Assembly (NCBI RefSeq): GCF_018139695.1
Contig: NZ_JAGSOG010000055.1
Span: 1 to 38,168 of the forward strand
DNA: 38,168 bases
From: Actinospica durhamensis
GTDB lineage: Bacteria > Actinomycetota > Actinomycetes > Streptomycetales > Catenulisporaceae
Direction: 5' to 3'
The notes under the pieces are model-generated. The model did no database searches, was not told the origin of the DNA, and was given only the letters and a program-made list of their open reading frames with translations. Positions 22,713 to 31,341 of this stretch are shown here, in pieces. The position numbers and the translations under genes are program-made. Positions within the stretch are counted from its first letter, which is position 1, and each line of letters begins with the position of its first letter.

Positions 22713-23147
22713 ATGACCCCGGCCGGGCCGGGTCCGGCACTCGCGCCCCGCTGGGTCCGACTGCCCCCGCGCCGCCCGGCCCTGCGCGTGCGCGCCTCGG
22801 CCGAGCGGCTGGCCGCGGCCGCGCTCTGCTCGCTCGGCGCCGCCTGGGTGCACGAGAACCACGACCCCGGCGCGCTGTGCCCGCTGCGCCGGCTCACCGG
22901 AATCCCGTGCCCGCTGTGCGGCTCGACCACGGTGTTCATGGAGGCGGGCGCGGGCCACTGGTCCGCGGCGCTCACGGCCAATCCGCTCACCGTCCTGGCC
23001 ACGCTGCTCTTCTTCGCCGTGCCGCTGCTGCAGCTCGACCCGATCCAGTCCTGGGCCGGCCTGCCGCGCGCCTGGCGCCTCGGCCCGCTCGCGCTGGTGC
23101 TCGCGCTGTCCTGGGTCTGGCAGCTGCACCGCTTCGGCCTTCTCTGA
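22713..23147 (+). CDS. DUF2752 family membrane protein
   Basis: This 144-residue protein carries the DUF2752 signature, GALCPLRRLTGIPCPLCGST (about residues 54-73), with three Cys in a CPxRxxTGxPCPxCG pattern. A hydrophobic segment precedes it, and two follow (LTVLATLLFFAVPLL and LALVLALSWVWQL). The function of the family is unknown; the Cys cluster suggests metal or redox chemistry near the membrane face. The final Arg of the usual CGSTR is Thr here (CGSTTV). It starts directly after the stop of the preceding gene, so translation should be coupled. Confidence 0.85.
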   Translation: MTPAGPGPALAPRWVRLPPRRPALRVRASAERLAAAALCSLGAAWVHENHDPGALCPLRRLTGIPCPLCGSTTVFMEAGAGHWSAALTANPLTVLATLLFFAVPLLQLDPIQSWAGLPRAWRLGPLALVLALSWVWQLHRFGLL

Positions 23148-23153
23148 CGGAGT

Positions 23154-23179
23154 AGCCCGGAAGGCGGGCCACCCGGGCT
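23154..23179 (+). terminator. Hairpin after the DUF2752 gene
   Basis: AGCCCGG (23154-23160) pairs with CCGGGCT (23173-23179) across a 12-base loop, starting seven bases past the DUF2752 stop and ending 45 bases before the RDD start. Confidence 0.5.
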
Positions 23180-23224
23180 TGCCGCAGGATCTGTGGGACG
23201 GACGAACAGATCTTGGAGGCCACG

Positions 23225-24130
23225 GTGACGACGCCCGAGAATCCGACGCCGCAGCAGCCCGAGCAGCCACAGCAGCCGGAGAATCAGAACGCGCCGTCGT
23301 CGGAGCAGGTGAACAACGCGCAGCCGCCGCAGCCTCCGCAGTATCCCCAGCAGCCCCAGTACCAGCCGCCGCAGAGCCCGGAGGAGCAGGCCGCCCAGCA
23401 GGAGGCGCTGCGCAATCTCGAGCAGCAGCCGCAGCGCGACGAGTCCGGGAATCCGACCGCGTACGACGCCGTCCCGCCACCGCTGTCCGGCTACGACGAG
23501 CACGGGCAACAGGGGCAGCAGGGCCAGCAGCCTCCGCCCGGATACGGCCAGCAGCAGCAACAGCAGCCGGACTACGCCAATGCCCAGCAGCCCGGATACG
23601 GCCAGCAGCAACAGCAGCCGGGCTATGGGCAGCAGCAGCCCGGCTACAACTACCCGCCCCCGCCGCCCGAGTACGGACCCCTCTACGGCACGCAGGGCGA
23701 GCGCCCGGCAGGCATGCCGCCCTACGCGACCTGGGGCCAGCGCGTGGGCGCGTGGCTGATCGACAACGTCGTCGCCGCCGCGGGCTTCTACCTGGCCGAC
23801 TTCTCCTACTACAACTGGGGCCACGGGCTGCGCGTGATCGGCTGGATCATCGCCGTCCTCGGCGTGGTCTGGGCGTTCTACAACGCCTGGCTGGCCGGGA
23901 CGACCGGGCAGTCCACCGGGAAGCGCTACGCGGGCATCCGCCTCGCCCGGTACGCCGACGGCCAGGTGGTGGGCGGGCCGTACGGCATCCTGCGGCTGTG
24001 TATGAACTTCGTGTTCTGGGTCGTGTGCATCATCCCGGGCGTGCTGAACTACCTGTGGCCGCTGTGGGACAAGAAGTCGCAGACCTGGAGCGACAAGGTC
24101 GCCTCGTCCGTCGTCGTGAAGACCAGATGA
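23225..24130 (+). CDS. RDD family membrane protein with Gln-rich N-terminus (1)
   Basis: This 301-residue protein has a disordered N-terminal part of about 160 residues with repeated QPGYGQQQQ-type units, then an RDD domain. The domain starts with WGQRVGAWLIDNVV, with the Arg and Asp that name the family. It continues through a helix (LRVIGWIIAVLGVVWAFYN), the loop GTTGQSTGKRYAGIRL, and a final amphipathic part with PLWDKKSQTWSDKVA. RDD proteins are small membrane proteins of mostly unknown role; some are reported as sodium/proton antiporters. GTG 23225 is chosen because GGAGG lies five bases upstream, rather than the TTG at 23213, which would place the ribosome site inside the gene. The second RDD gene follows after 51 bases. 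Confidence 0.85.
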   Translation: MTTPENPTPQQPEQPQQPENQNAPSSEQVNNAQPPQPPQYPQQPQYQPPQSPEEQAAQQEALRNLEQQPQRDESGNPTAYDAVPPPLSGYDEHGQQGQQGQQPPPGYGQQQQQQPDYANAQQPGYGQQQQQPGYGQQQPGYNYPPPPPEYGPLYGTQGERPAGMPPYATWGQRVGAWLIDNVVAAAGFYLADFSYYNWGHGLRVIGWIIAVLGVVWAFYNAWLAGTTGQSTGKRYAGIRLARYADGQVVGGPYGILRLCMNFVFWVVCIIPGVLNYLWPLWDKKSQTWSDKVASSVVVKTR

Positions 24131-24181
24131 GCGGGTGGGGAAGATGGTTCGGCACCGCGCCGTCGGATAGCGTACGGAGAT

Positions 24182-25408
24182 ATGTCCGACCCCTCTGCCC
24201 CGTCAGACCCCGCATCGCAGCCGACGCCGCGTCAGGACGCGCCGACACCCGAGTCCGAGCCCATGCCGGAGCCCACCCAGTGGGCGATCCCGGTGCTGGG
24301 CAACCAGGCGCCGCCCCCGCCGTCCCCGCTGCCGCAGGCCGGACCGCCGCAGGCCGGACCGCAGGACGCGAAGCCGCAGCTCAGCTGGGGCCCGACGGCT
24401 GAGTCGATATCCGACAGGGACGCCCCGGCCACGCAGTTCGTGCCGCGGCTCCCGCCGCAACCCCCGGCGCAGTCCCAGCCGCAGCCGCCCCAGCCGCCGC
24501 AGCAGCCTTACGGTGCGCCCGGGCCGTACGGCTACCCGCAGCAGCAGCCTTACGGCGCGCCGCCGCAGTACGGAGCTCCCCCGCCGCAGCAGCCTTATGG
24601 TGCTCCGCCCCAGCAGCCCTACGGCGCCCCGCCACAGTACGGACCGCCGCCGCAGCAGCCTTATGGCGCGCCGCCGCAGCAGTACGGAGTTGCCCCGCAG
24701 CAGCCGTACGGCGCGCCGCCGCAGCAGTTCCCGCAGCAGGGATACCCGCAGCAGGCTCCGCAGGGGTATCCGCAGCAGCAGCCCTACGGCATGCCGCCGC
24801 AGCAGGGATATCCGCAGCAGCCGCAGTACGCCCCCTATCCCGGCGCACTCGGCGCCTCGGGCACCGGCCCCGGAATGCCGCCGGGCATGGCCCCGACCGT
24901 GCCGGGGCCCGGCTACCCGAACCCCGGCTACCCGAATCCGGGGCCGTTCACCACCTTCGCGCCGGCGAACTCAGGGCTCGCCCCCTGGGGTAAGCGCGTC
25001 GGCGCCACCCTCGTCGACGCGCTCGTGCTGATCCCCACCTGGATCGGCTACGGCCTGCTGCTCCTCACCGCCAAGCCCGTCACCGTCTCCGCCGACGGCA
25101 CCGTCCACGGGGGCAGCACCACCGTCGGGCTGATCGGCGTGGCCGTCGGCGCCCTCTACGCGCTCGTCGTCGGGCTCTGGCAGCTGCACCGGCAGGGCAC
25201 CACGGGGCAGAGCATCGGCAAGAAGGCCCTCGGAATCCGCCTGATCCGGGAGTCCGACGGGCAGGTCGTCGGGTTCGGCGGCGCCTTCGTCCGGGCTCTG
25301 GCCCACGCCCTCGAGTTCGGCGTCGGGTTCCTGATGCCGCTGTGGGACAACAAAAACCAGACCGTCGCCGACAAGCTCACCCACACCCTGGTCGTCCTCG
25401 CCCCCTGA
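24182..25408 (+). CDS. RDD family membrane protein with PYGAPPQ repeats (2)
   Basis: This 408-residue protein has about 255 disordered residues at the N-terminus, including many copies of PYGAPPQ- and YPQQ-type units (24500-24830). The RDD domain follows: WGKRVGATLVDALVLIPTW, two to three helices, TTGQSIGKKALGIRL, and PLWDNKNQTVADKLTH near the end. It is a tandem paralogue of the gene at 23225 with a longer repeat region. ATG 24182 has GGAG very close upstream. The last 438 bases lie opposite the 3' end of the DUF6350 gene, in exact codon register. The repeat tract may vary in copy number between strains. Confidence 0.85.
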   Translation: MSDPSAPSDPASQPTPRQDAPTPESEPMPEPTQWAIPVLGNQAPPPPSPLPQAGPPQAGPQDAKPQLSWGPTAESISDRDAPATQFVPRLPPQPPAQSQPQPPQPPQQPYGAPGPYGYPQQQPYGAPPQYGAPPPQQPYGAPPQQPYGAPPQYGPPPQQPYGAPPQQYGVAPQQPYGAPPQQFPQQGYPQQAPQGYPQQQPYGMPPQQGYPQQPQYAPYPGALGASGTGPGMPPGMAPTVPGPGYPNPGYPNPGPFTTFAPANSGLAPWGKRVGATLVDALVLIPTWIGYGLLLLTAKPVTVSADGTVHGGSTTVGLIGVAVGALYALVVGLWQLHRQGTTGQSIGKKALGIRLIRESDGQVVGFGGAFVRALAHALEFGVGFLMPLWDNKNQTVADKLTHTLVVLAP

Positions 25409-26800
25409 GACGGCGGCGGACTCCAGGAACTCCGCGTACTCCGGCGACTGCTCGAACTCCCCGGGTGCCGCGGACCGCGCATCGCGCCCGCGTCCGGGCC
25501 ACGGCCGCCAGGCCGTCACGGACGCGGGCAGGGCGTACCAGACCCCGAGCACCAGCGCCGCGGCCAGCCCGCACTCGAGCGCGGCCGCCAGGCCCACCAG
25601 CCAGGCGGTGGCTCCGACCACCGACATCGAGCCGAAGGCGACCGGGCCGCCCGCGTACATCTCCAGCACCCCCACCGCCAGGCCGCACAGCAGCGCCATG
25701 GCCGCGGCCGAGCCGGCCCGGGCCGACCAGGGCCGCACCGAGCGCGCGATCACCAGCGTGCCGGCGGCGCCCGCGAGCAGCGGCAGCACGAGCAGCAGCA
25801 CCCACCAGGTGCTCGGGTGCTGCGCGTCGGGGGTGGCCGCGAGCAGGGGCAGGTCGGGCAGCGGCCCGCGTACGACGGTGAACACGGTCACGCTGGTGTG
25901 GGTGCCGAGGGCGAAGCCGGGGCCGGTCAGCACGGCGCCGGCCCACAGCACCGCGTTGGGCACCAGGGCCAGGTCCACCAGGAACAGCCCGATCCGCCCG
26001 ACCGCTCCCCCGCCGATATCGTGCGAGACCGTGGCGAGCTCGCCGGCGTGTACGACCACGGCGCACGCGGCGGTGAACGAGGCGGCGCCGATCCACACCC
26101 CGAGTGCGGCCAGCGTGCCGCGCAGCGCGTGCGGCGGCCACAGCCGGACGGCCGCGCTGGGAATCAGCTCCCTGGCGGCGTCGGCGGCCCCGGCGCCGTG
26201 CCCGGCCAGCGCGATCAGGGCCGGGTAGAACAGCACCTGCGGGTACTGCGGGTGCAGCCCGGAGTCGGCGCTGGACGCGGCGATGGCGCAGGCCGCGGCG
26301 GTGTAGCCGACCGCGGCCCCGAGCGTCGCCCGCGGCACGTACGCGGGCCTGCGCCGGGCCACCCGGCGCCCGGCCACGAACAGCCCGAGCAGCGGAAGCA
26401 GCGTGAAGCCGAGCGGGCTGAGGCCGAACGGGCCGTCGAGGGCGTGCATGAGCACGTGGTGCGAGGCCAGCCAGAGCTGCCCGCTCACCCGCAGCGGGAT
26501 GCGCGGGTCGGCGCCGGCCGGGGCGGCGGTGGACCACAGCGCGAGGGTCAGGGCGGCCGCCACCAGCCAGCCGCAGGCCGCGACGAGCAGCCCGGAGCGC
26601 ACGCCGGTGAGGTAGTCGGCGGCGTGTCCGGCAAGGTCGGCGCGGGCGCGGCGGGGCAGGTCGCGCAGGGCTTCGGGCAGTGGGGGGAGGTAGGCGAGCA
26701 GTTGCCGGGGGCCTGGCGGCGAAGACCGGCGCGGTCCGAGCCCGCCCGGCTCGTCCGCTTCGGCCCCGGCGGCCGCCTGGTCGGTGTCGGCCACCGTCAT
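24971..26800 (-). CDS. DUF6350 (PerM-like) polytopic membrane protein with antisense 3' extension
   Basis: This 609-residue protein starts MTVADTDQAAAG. It has a cytoplasmic N-terminus with LPEALRDLPRRARADLAG, then about ten hydrophobic segments from residue 75 on. Recognisable blocks are SPLGFTLLPLLGLFVAGRR and a late GPVAFGSMSVVGATAWLVGLA. Streptomyces DUF6350 proteins sit beside purN, as does mycobacterial PerM (Rv0955), which is linked to cell division under stress. The family-like part ends near 25430 (SPEYAEFLES). The frame then stays open to a TGA at 24971, adding about 145 residues that are purely antisense to the RDD gene. This stretch is acidic and Gly-rich, and looks unlike the family. 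Either the stop was lost or a small frameshift hides the true end. ATG 26800 has only a weak ribosome site. Confidence 0.78.
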   Translation of the reverse strand: MTVADTDQAAAGAEADEPGGLGPRRSSPPGPRQLLAYLPPLPEALRDLPRRARADLAGHAADYLTGVRSGLLVAACGWLVAAALTLALWSTAAPAGADPRIPLRVSGQLWLASHHVLMHALDGPFGLSPLGFTLLPLLGLFVAGRRVARRRPAYVPRATLGAAVGYTAAACAIAASSADSGLHPQYPQVLFYPALIALAGHGAGAADAARELIPSAAVRLWPPHALRGTLAALGVWIGAASFTAACAVVVHAGELATVSHDIGGGAVGRIGLFLVDLALVPNAVLWAGAVLTGPGFALGTHTSVTVFTVVRGPLPDLPLLAATPDAQHPSTWWVLLLVLPLLAGAAGTLVIARSVRPWSARAGSAAAMALLCGLAVGVLEMYAGGPVAFGSMSVVGATAWLVGLAAALECGLAAALVLGVWYALPASVTAWRPWPGRGRDARSAAPGEFEQSPEYAEFLESAAVSGGEDDQGVGELVGDGLVFVVPQRHQEPDAELEGVGQSPDEGAAEPDDLPVGLPDQADSEGLLADALPRGALPVQLPEPDDERVEGADGHADQPDGGAAPVDGAVGGDGDGLGGEEQQAVADPGGDQHERVDEGGADALTPGGEP

Positions 26801-26896
26801 ATGCTGGCTCGCCCGCGTACGGCGCCGGGTCCGGCTCGCTCGCGGCTTCACCCGAAAGAGGGGGACGGCGGCGCACGGCGTAGCGAGTCCCGGGCG

Positions 26897-26918
26897 GGTG
26901 CGCGGCAGGCCGCGCACC
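26897..26918 (-). terminator. Hairpin after the YbaK-type gene
   Basis: GGTGCGCGG (26897-26905) pairs with CCGCGCACC (26910-26918) around the loop CAGG, eight bases past the stop of the minus-strand deacylase gene. Confidence 0.6.
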
Positions 26919-26925
26919 GCCGCCC

Positions 26926-27483
26926 TCAGTCCACCGCGACGACCTCGCCGCCGGTCGCCGCCACCAGCCGGGCGAAATCGGTCGGGAACACGGTCTGGTG
27001 GTGTCCGGCCGCGGCCCAGATCTCCGGGTACCCGGCCAGGGCCTCGTCCACCAGGGTGCGCACCGGCGCCGGGTGGCCGAGCGGGGCGACGCCGCCGATG
27101 GCCTGGCCGGTGGCCGCGCGCACGAGGTCGGCCGAGGCGCGGCGGATCCGGGCCGCCCCGATCCGCTCGGCCAGCGCGGTGGTGTCCACCCGGTGCGCGC
27201 CGCTGGTCAGCACGAGCAGGGGCGCGCCGTCGGCCTCGAAGATCAGACTGTTGGCGATGGCGCCGACCGGGCAGCCGATCTGCTCGGCGGCGGTGGCGGC
27301 CGAGGACGCGGTGGCCGGCAGCACCCGGACCGCGCCGGTGATCCCGGCCGCGCGCAGGGCCTCGCGGACCAGGCGTACGCCGGGGCGGTCCAGGATCGCG
27401 GCGTCCCCGTCGGACGGCGCCTCGGGAACGGTCGGTGTCGCGCTCGGCGCCTCGGCGGTGGTTCGGATGTGACTGTCCGTCAT
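26926..27483 (-). CDS. YbaK/EbsC family aminoacyl-tRNA deacylase
   Basis: This 185-residue protein belongs to the YbaK/ProX group, which hydrolyses mischarged tRNA (for example Cys- or Ala-tRNA-Pro). The fold begins at about residue 35, after a variable Thr/Pro-rich leader. Conserved features include AAEQIGCPVGAIANSLIF, PLLVLTSGAHRVD, ATGQAIGGVAPLGHP and the closing AAGHHQTVFPTDFARL. The Lys often found after SL(I/V)F is not obvious here, so activity and specificity are uncertain. ATG 27483 is the start; the ribosome site is weak. It lies downstream of sucCD on the same strand, separated by a very strong terminator, so it needs its own promoter in the 89-base gap. Confidence 0.88.
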   Translation of the reverse strand: MTDSHIRTTAEAPSATPTVPEAPSDGDAAILDRPGVRLVREALRAAGITGAVRVLPATASSAATAAEQIGCPVGAIANSLIFEADGAPLLVLTSGAHRVDTTALAERIGAARIRRASADLVRAATGQAIGGVAPLGHPAPVRTLVDEALAGYPEIWAAAGHHQTVFPTDFARLVAATGGEVVAVD

Positions 27484-27507
27484 GAAGCGATCTTAGCCCG
27501 GGAAGCA

Positions 27508-27546
27508 CGCGTCCCCCGCAGCCTTTCACCGGCTGCGGGGGACGCG
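27508..27546 (-). terminator. Perfect 16-bp terminator of sucCD
   Basis: CGCGTCCCCCGCAGCC (27508-27523) is the exact reverse complement of GGCTGCGGGGGACGCG (27531-27546), with the loop TTTCACC. It is 26 bases past the sucD stop. Confidence 0.93.
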
Positions 27547-27572
27547 GGGACGGACCGAGAAGCGCAGAACCC

Positions 27573-28454
27573 TTACAGGGCCTCGACGATCTCGCGCATC
27601 AGCTTGGCGGTCTCGGACGGCGTCTTGCCGACCTTGACGCCGACGGCCTCGAGGGCCTCCTTCTTGGCCTGGGCCGTGCCGGAGGAGCCGGAGACGATGG
27701 CGCCGGCGTGGCCCATGGTCTTGCCCTCGGGCGCGGTGAACCCGGCCACGTAGCCCACCACCGGCTTGGTGATGTGCTCCTTGATGTAGGCCGCGGCCCG
27801 CTCCTCGGCGTCGCCGCCGATCTCGCCGATCATCACGATCGCGGCGGTCTCCGGGTCGTCCTGGAAGGCCTGGAGCGCATCGATGTGCGTGGTGCCGATA
27901 ACCGGGTCGCCGCCGATGCCGACGGCGCTGGAGAAGCCCAGGTCGCGCAGCTCGTACATCATCTGGTAGGTCAGCGTGCCGGACTTCGAGACCAGGCCGA
28001 TCTTGCCGGCCTTGGTGATGTCCGCCGGGATGATGCCCGCGTTGGACTTCCCGGGGCTGATCAGGCCGGGGCAGTTCGGGCCGACGATGCGGGTCTTCTT
28101 GCCCTGCGCGTGCGCCCAGAACACGGTGGAGTCGTGCACCGGGATGCCCTCGGTGATCACCACGGCCAGCGGGATCTCGGCGTCGATCGCCTCGATCACG
28201 GCCGACTTGGCGAACGCCGGCGGCACGAAGATGACCGAGACGTCGGCGCCGGTCTCGGCGATGGCCTCGGCCACGGTGCCGAAGACGGGGATCTGCACGC
28301 CGTCGACGTCCACCTTCTCGCCGGCCTTGCGCGGGTTCACGCCGCCCACGATCTTGGATCCGGAGGCCAGCATCCGCTTGGTGTGCTTCATGCCCTCGGA
28401 GCCGGTCATGCCCTGGACGATGATCTTGGAGTCCTCGTTGAGGAAGATAGCCAT
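27573..28454 (-). CDS. sucD: Succinyl-CoA synthetase, alpha subunit
   Basis: This 293-residue subunit binds CoA and carries the phospho-histidine of succinyl-CoA synthetase, the substrate-level phosphorylation step of the TCA cycle. The active-site His is His249 in [13 protein letters not shown]. The CoA-binding N-terminus has [19 protein letters not shown] (12-30, cited by its ends) and GGVNPRKAG. The [11 protein letters not shown] loop (125-135) is conserved. Length is normal. ATG 28454 follows the sucC stop by 16 bases, so the two genes form one transcript that ends at the 27508-27546 hairpin. Confidence 0.98.
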   Translation of the reverse strand: MAIFLNEDSKIIVQGMTGSEGMKHTKRMLASGSKIVGGVNPRKAGEKVDVDGVQIPVFGTVAEAIAETGADVSVIFVPPAFAKSAVIEAIDAEIPLAVVITEGIPVHDSTVFWAHAQGKKTRIVGPNCPGLISPGKSNAGIIPADITKAGKIGLVSKSGTLTYQMMYELRDLGFSSAVGIGGDPVIGTTHIDALQAFQDDPETAAIVMIGEIGGDAEERAAAYIKEHITKPVVGYVAGFTAPEGKTMGHAGAIVSGSSGTAQAKKEALEAVGVKVGKTPSETAKLMREIVEAL

Positions 28455-28470
28455 TCGTCAGTCCTCGTCT

Positions 28471-29643
28471 TTACTTCGCGGCCAGCTCGGCGGCACGGGC
28501 GGCGGCGCCGTCCATGGTGTCGACCTGCTCCAGGCCCGACAGGGCGGCCTCGGTCAGGATCTTGCGTCCGAGCTCGGCGTTGTTGCCGTCGAGCCGGACC
28601 ACCAGCGGCTTGGTCACGGCCTCGCCGCGGCCCTGCAGCAGCGCGAAGGCCTGCACGATGCCGTTGGCGACCGCGTCGCACGCGGTGATGCCGCCGAACA
28701 CGTTCACGAACACCGACTTGACGTCCGCGTCGCCCAGGATGATCTCCAGGCCGTTCGCCATCACCTCGGCCGAGGCGCCGCCGCCGATGTCGAGGAAGTT
28801 GGCCGGCTTGACGCTGCCGTGCGCCTCGCCCGCGTAGGCCACCACGTCCAGGGTGGACATGACCAGGCCCGCGCCGTTGCCGATGATGCCGACTTCGCCC
28901 TCGAGCTTGACGTAGTTGAGGTGCTTCTCCTTGGCCTTGGCCTCCAGCGGGTCGGCCGCGGCCTTGTCCTCGAGCGCGGCGTGCTCCGGCTGGCGGAACT
29001 CGGCGTTGCCGTCCAGGGTGACCTTGCCGTCGAGCGCGACGATGGCGCCGTCGGTGGTCTTGACCAGCGGGTTGACCTCGACCAGCAGCGCGTCTTCCTT
29101 GACGAACACGTCCCACAGCTTCACCAGCGTGTCGGCGACCTGCTCGGCCACCTCCGCCGGGAAGTTCGCGGCGGCCACGATCTCGGCGGCCTTGGCCGGG
29201 GTGACGCCCACGGTCGCGTCCACCGGCACCTTCGCCAGCGCCTCGGGCTTGGTGACCGCGATCTCCTCGATCTCCATACCGCCCTCGACCGAGGCCATGG
29301 CCAGGAAGGTGCGGTTGGAGCGGTCGAGCAGGAACGAGACGTAGTACTCGCTCTCGATGGACGCGGTCTGGGCCAGCATCACCCGGCGCACCACGTGCCC
29401 CTTGATGTCGAGACCGAGGATCTGCTCGGCCTCCGCCTTGGCGTCGGCGGGGCCGTCGGCCACCTTCACGCCGCCCGCCTTGCCCCGGCCACCGGTCTTG
29501 ACCTGGGCCTTGACGACCACCTTGCCACCGAGCTCGGCAGCCGCCGCCTCGGCCTCCTCGGGAGTGTCGGCGACCTTGGCGTCGAGCACCGGTACGCCGT
29601 GCTTGGCGAAGAGGTCCCTCGCCTGGTATTCGAAAAGATCCAC
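28471..29643 (-). CDS. sucC: Succinyl-CoA synthetase, beta subunit
   Basis: This 390-residue subunit binds nucleotide and succinate. The ATP-grasp domain covers about residues 1-215, starting [19 protein letters not shown] with [16 protein letters not shown] (45-60), and holding EVNPLVKT. The C-terminal ligase domain contains [14 protein letters not shown] and [17 protein letters not shown], both conserved. The start is GTG 29643, with GAGGAC about ten bases upstream. Upstream 29644-29870 holds the sucC promoter region and a hairpin for the icmB-like gene; I do not see a clear -35/-10 pair. Confidence 0.98.
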   Translation of the reverse strand: MDLFEYQARDLFAKHGVPVLDAKVADTPEEAEAAAAELGGKVVVKAQVKTGGRGKAGGVKVADGPADAKAEAEQILGLDIKGHVVRRVMLAQTASIESEYYVSFLLDRSNRTFLAMASVEGGMEIEEIAVTKPEALAKVPVDATVGVTPAKAAEIVAAANFPAEVAEQVADTLVKLWDVFVKEDALLVEVNPLVKTTDGAIVALDGKVTLDGNAEFRQPEHAALEDKAAADPLEAKAKEKHLNYVKLEGEVGIIGNGAGLVMSTLDVVAYAGEAHGSVKPANFLDIGGGASAEVMANGLEIILGDADVKSVFVNVFGGITACDAVANGIVQAFALLQGRGEAVTKPLVVRLDGNNAELGRKILTEAALSGLEQVDTMDGAAARAAELAAK

Positions 29644-29773
29644 GCTCGTCCGTCCTCAATGACGTGCTGCGGCTCGGGGCACTGGGGTCCCCGTCCTGGA
29701 CTAGATGCTGATTCGAGGTTATCCCGTCCGGGTTACCGGCAAGGAACGCCGCAGGTGTGACCTACGCCGCTCA

Positions 29774-29817
29774 GCCCGCGAGACGGGGCCGGAAAGGCTT
29801 GACCCGGTCCCGCGGGC
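29774..29817 (-). terminator. Hairpin downstream of the icmB-like gene
   Basis: GCCCGCG (29774-29780) pairs with CGCGGGC (29811-29817), and inner bases (GAC/GTC and GGG/CCC) extend it imperfectly. It lies about 55 bases past the icmB-like stop on the minus strand. Confidence 0.5.
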
Positions 29818-29870
29818 GTGCTGCGGCGCGCGGCGCCGTCCGATAATCGGCGCACCCGGCCGGGCCGGGC

Positions 29871-30272
29871 TCAGCGCAGGTTGGCGTAGGCCCAGTCCAC
29901 GATCGCCTGGGTCGGGGTGCCCGGGGTGAACACGGCCGCGATGCCGGCCTCGCGCAGCGCCTGGATGTCGGCGTCCGGGATGATCCCGCCGACGAACACC
30001 TTGATGTCCGCGGCGTCCTTCTCCTTGAGCAGTTCGACCACGCGCGGGCACAGCGTCATGTGGGCGCCGGAGAGGATCGACATGCCGATACCGTCCGCGT
30101 CCTCCTGGATTGCGGTGGCCACGATCTGCTCGGGCATCTGGTGCAGCCCGGTGTAGACGACCTCGACGCCCGCGTCCCGCAGGGCCCGCGCCACCACCTT
30201 CGCGCCGCGGTCGTGCCCGTCCAGACCGGGCTTGGCGATGACGACGCGGATGGGTGCGGTGTTCTCGCTCAT
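29871..30272 (-). CDS. icmB: Cobalamin-binding small subunit of an acyl-CoA mutase (IcmB-like)
   Basis: This 133-residue protein is a stand-alone B12-binding domain. The cobalamin motif DxHxxG is Asp18-Gly-His20-Asp-Arg-Gly23, followed by MSILSGAH (64-71) and VGGIIPDAD (94-102). His20 would replace dimethylbenzimidazole as the lower cobalt ligand. Size and sequence match the small subunit of isobutyryl-CoA mutase, which pairs with a separate IcmA to interconvert isobutyryl- and butyryl-CoA. S. coelicolor icmB is, as I recall, also near pcrA and sucCD. No large subunit is in the window, so pairing with another mutase cannot be excluded. ATG 30272 has an excellent AAAGGAG five bases upstream. 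Confidence 0.85.
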   Translation of the reverse strand: MSENTAPIRVVIAKPGLDGHDRGAKVVARALRDAGVEVVYTGLHQMPEQIVATAIQEDADGIGMSILSGAHMTLCPRVVELLKEKDAADIKVFVGGIIPDADIQALREAGIAAVFTPGTPTQAIVDWAYANLR

Positions 30273-30497
30273 GACCACTCCTTTGTGATCTCGGCCGATG
30301 GAGCGCCTGTGCGCTCGACACTTTCGACCGGACGGTTCGAAGGGTAACCGAGGCCCGGGTCCGTGACTGCCCGGACACGTGTGACGTCGGGCACGGATCC
30401 GGGCGGCCGGGGTCGGGCCGGGGTGGTGCTGGCACGACCCCCGACTCGGGTGGCCGCGCCGTCGCGGCGGATCGGCCCCGAACGCCAGCCTTGAGGC

Positions 30498-31298
30498 ATG
30501 ACCACAGCGAACACGCACACGTTCGACGCGGCCCCGGCGATCGAGGCGCGCGGGCTGACGAAGTCCTACGGCGGCCGCACGGCCGTCGCGGACCTGAGCT
30601 TCGCGGTGCACGCGGGCCGGGTGACCGGTTTCCTCGGCCCGAACGGGGCGGGCAAGTCCACCACCATGCGGCTGCTGCTGGGCCTCGAGCGGCCGGAGGC
30701 GGGCGAGGCGCTGATCGAGGGCCGGCCCTACGCCGCCCTGATCGCGCCGATGACCCGGGTGGGCGCGCTGCTCGACGCGAAGGCGTTCCACAAGGGCCGC
30801 AGCGCCCGCGGCCACCTGCTCGCCCTGGCCCGCTCCCAGGCCCTGCCGGACGCGCGGGTGGACGCGGTGCTCGACCTGGTGGGGCTCTCCTCGGTGGCGC
30901 GCAAGCGGGCCGGCGGCTTCTCCCTGGGCATGGCCCAGCGCCTGGGCATCGCGGCCGCGCTGCTCGGCGACCCGCGCATCGTGCTGCTCGACGAGCCGGT
31001 CAACGGCCTCGACCCGCAGGGGATCTTGTGGATCCGGACCCTGATGAAGCAGCTGGCCGCCGAGGGGCGCGCGGTGCTGGTCTCCTCGCACCTGATGAAC
31101 GAGATGGCGGTCACCGCGGACCACCTGCTGGTGATCGGGCAGGGCCGGCTGCTGGCCGACTGCCCGACCGCCGAGTTCATCGAGCGGCACACCGACCCGG
31201 CCGTCTACGCGGCCACCCCGCAGGTGGCCAGGCCCGCGCTGCTCGAGGAGGCGTTCATGCGCCTGACCGCGGGCGCGGCGGAGTACTCGGCGCACTGA
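30498..31298 (+). CDS. ABC exporter ATP-binding protein (shortened C-terminus)
   Basis: This 266-residue NatA/BcrA-type ATPase has Walker [10 protein letters not shown] (47-55), the variant signature FSLGMAQR (141-148), Walker [14 protein letters not shown] (161-173) and the H-loop His198. It should drive the permease encoded next. Members of this group usually have about 300 residues. Here the domain after FIERHTDP jumps almost directly to [13 protein letters not shown], so roughly 35-45 residues of the accessory C-terminal domain are missing, in frame. The ATP-hydrolysing core is intact. ATG 30498 has GAGG one base upstream, too close, so a leaderless mRNA is possible. The 225-base upstream region is divergent from icmB and shows nothing firm. 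Confidence 0.9.
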   Translation: MTTANTHTFDAAPAIEARGLTKSYGGRTAVADLSFAVHAGRVTGFLGPNGAGKSTTMRLLLGLERPEAGEALIEGRPYAALIAPMTRVGALLDAKAFHKGRSARGHLLALARSQALPDARVDAVLDLVGLSSVARKRAGGFSLGMAQRLGIAAALLGDPRIVLLDEPVNGLDPQGILWIRTLMKQLAAEGRAVLVSSHLMNEMAVTADHLLVIGQGRLLADCPTAEFIERHTDPAVYAATPQVARPALLEEAFMRLTAGAAEYSAH

Positions 31299-31341
31299 GA
31301 CCGCGGCGCCGACCGACCGCACCATCCCCGTCAGCCTTCTG

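Noticed and set aside
24490-24830. Possible CRISPR-like or direct-repeat array
   Set aside because: The repeats are in frame, vary at codon third positions and encode PYGAPPQ units; there are no unique spacers of constant length.
25377-26876. Alternative minus-strand frame of about 499 codons ending near the DUF6350/RDD junction
   Set aside because: Its product is Arg/Ala-rich without membrane segments, whereas the overlapping DUF6350 frame has about ten hydrophobic segments and family blocks.
29715-29745. Possible sucC promoter with TTGCCG and a GATAAC-like hexamer on the minus strand
   Set aside because: The spacing between the two boxes (about 13 bases) is too short for a normal sigma-70-type promoter.
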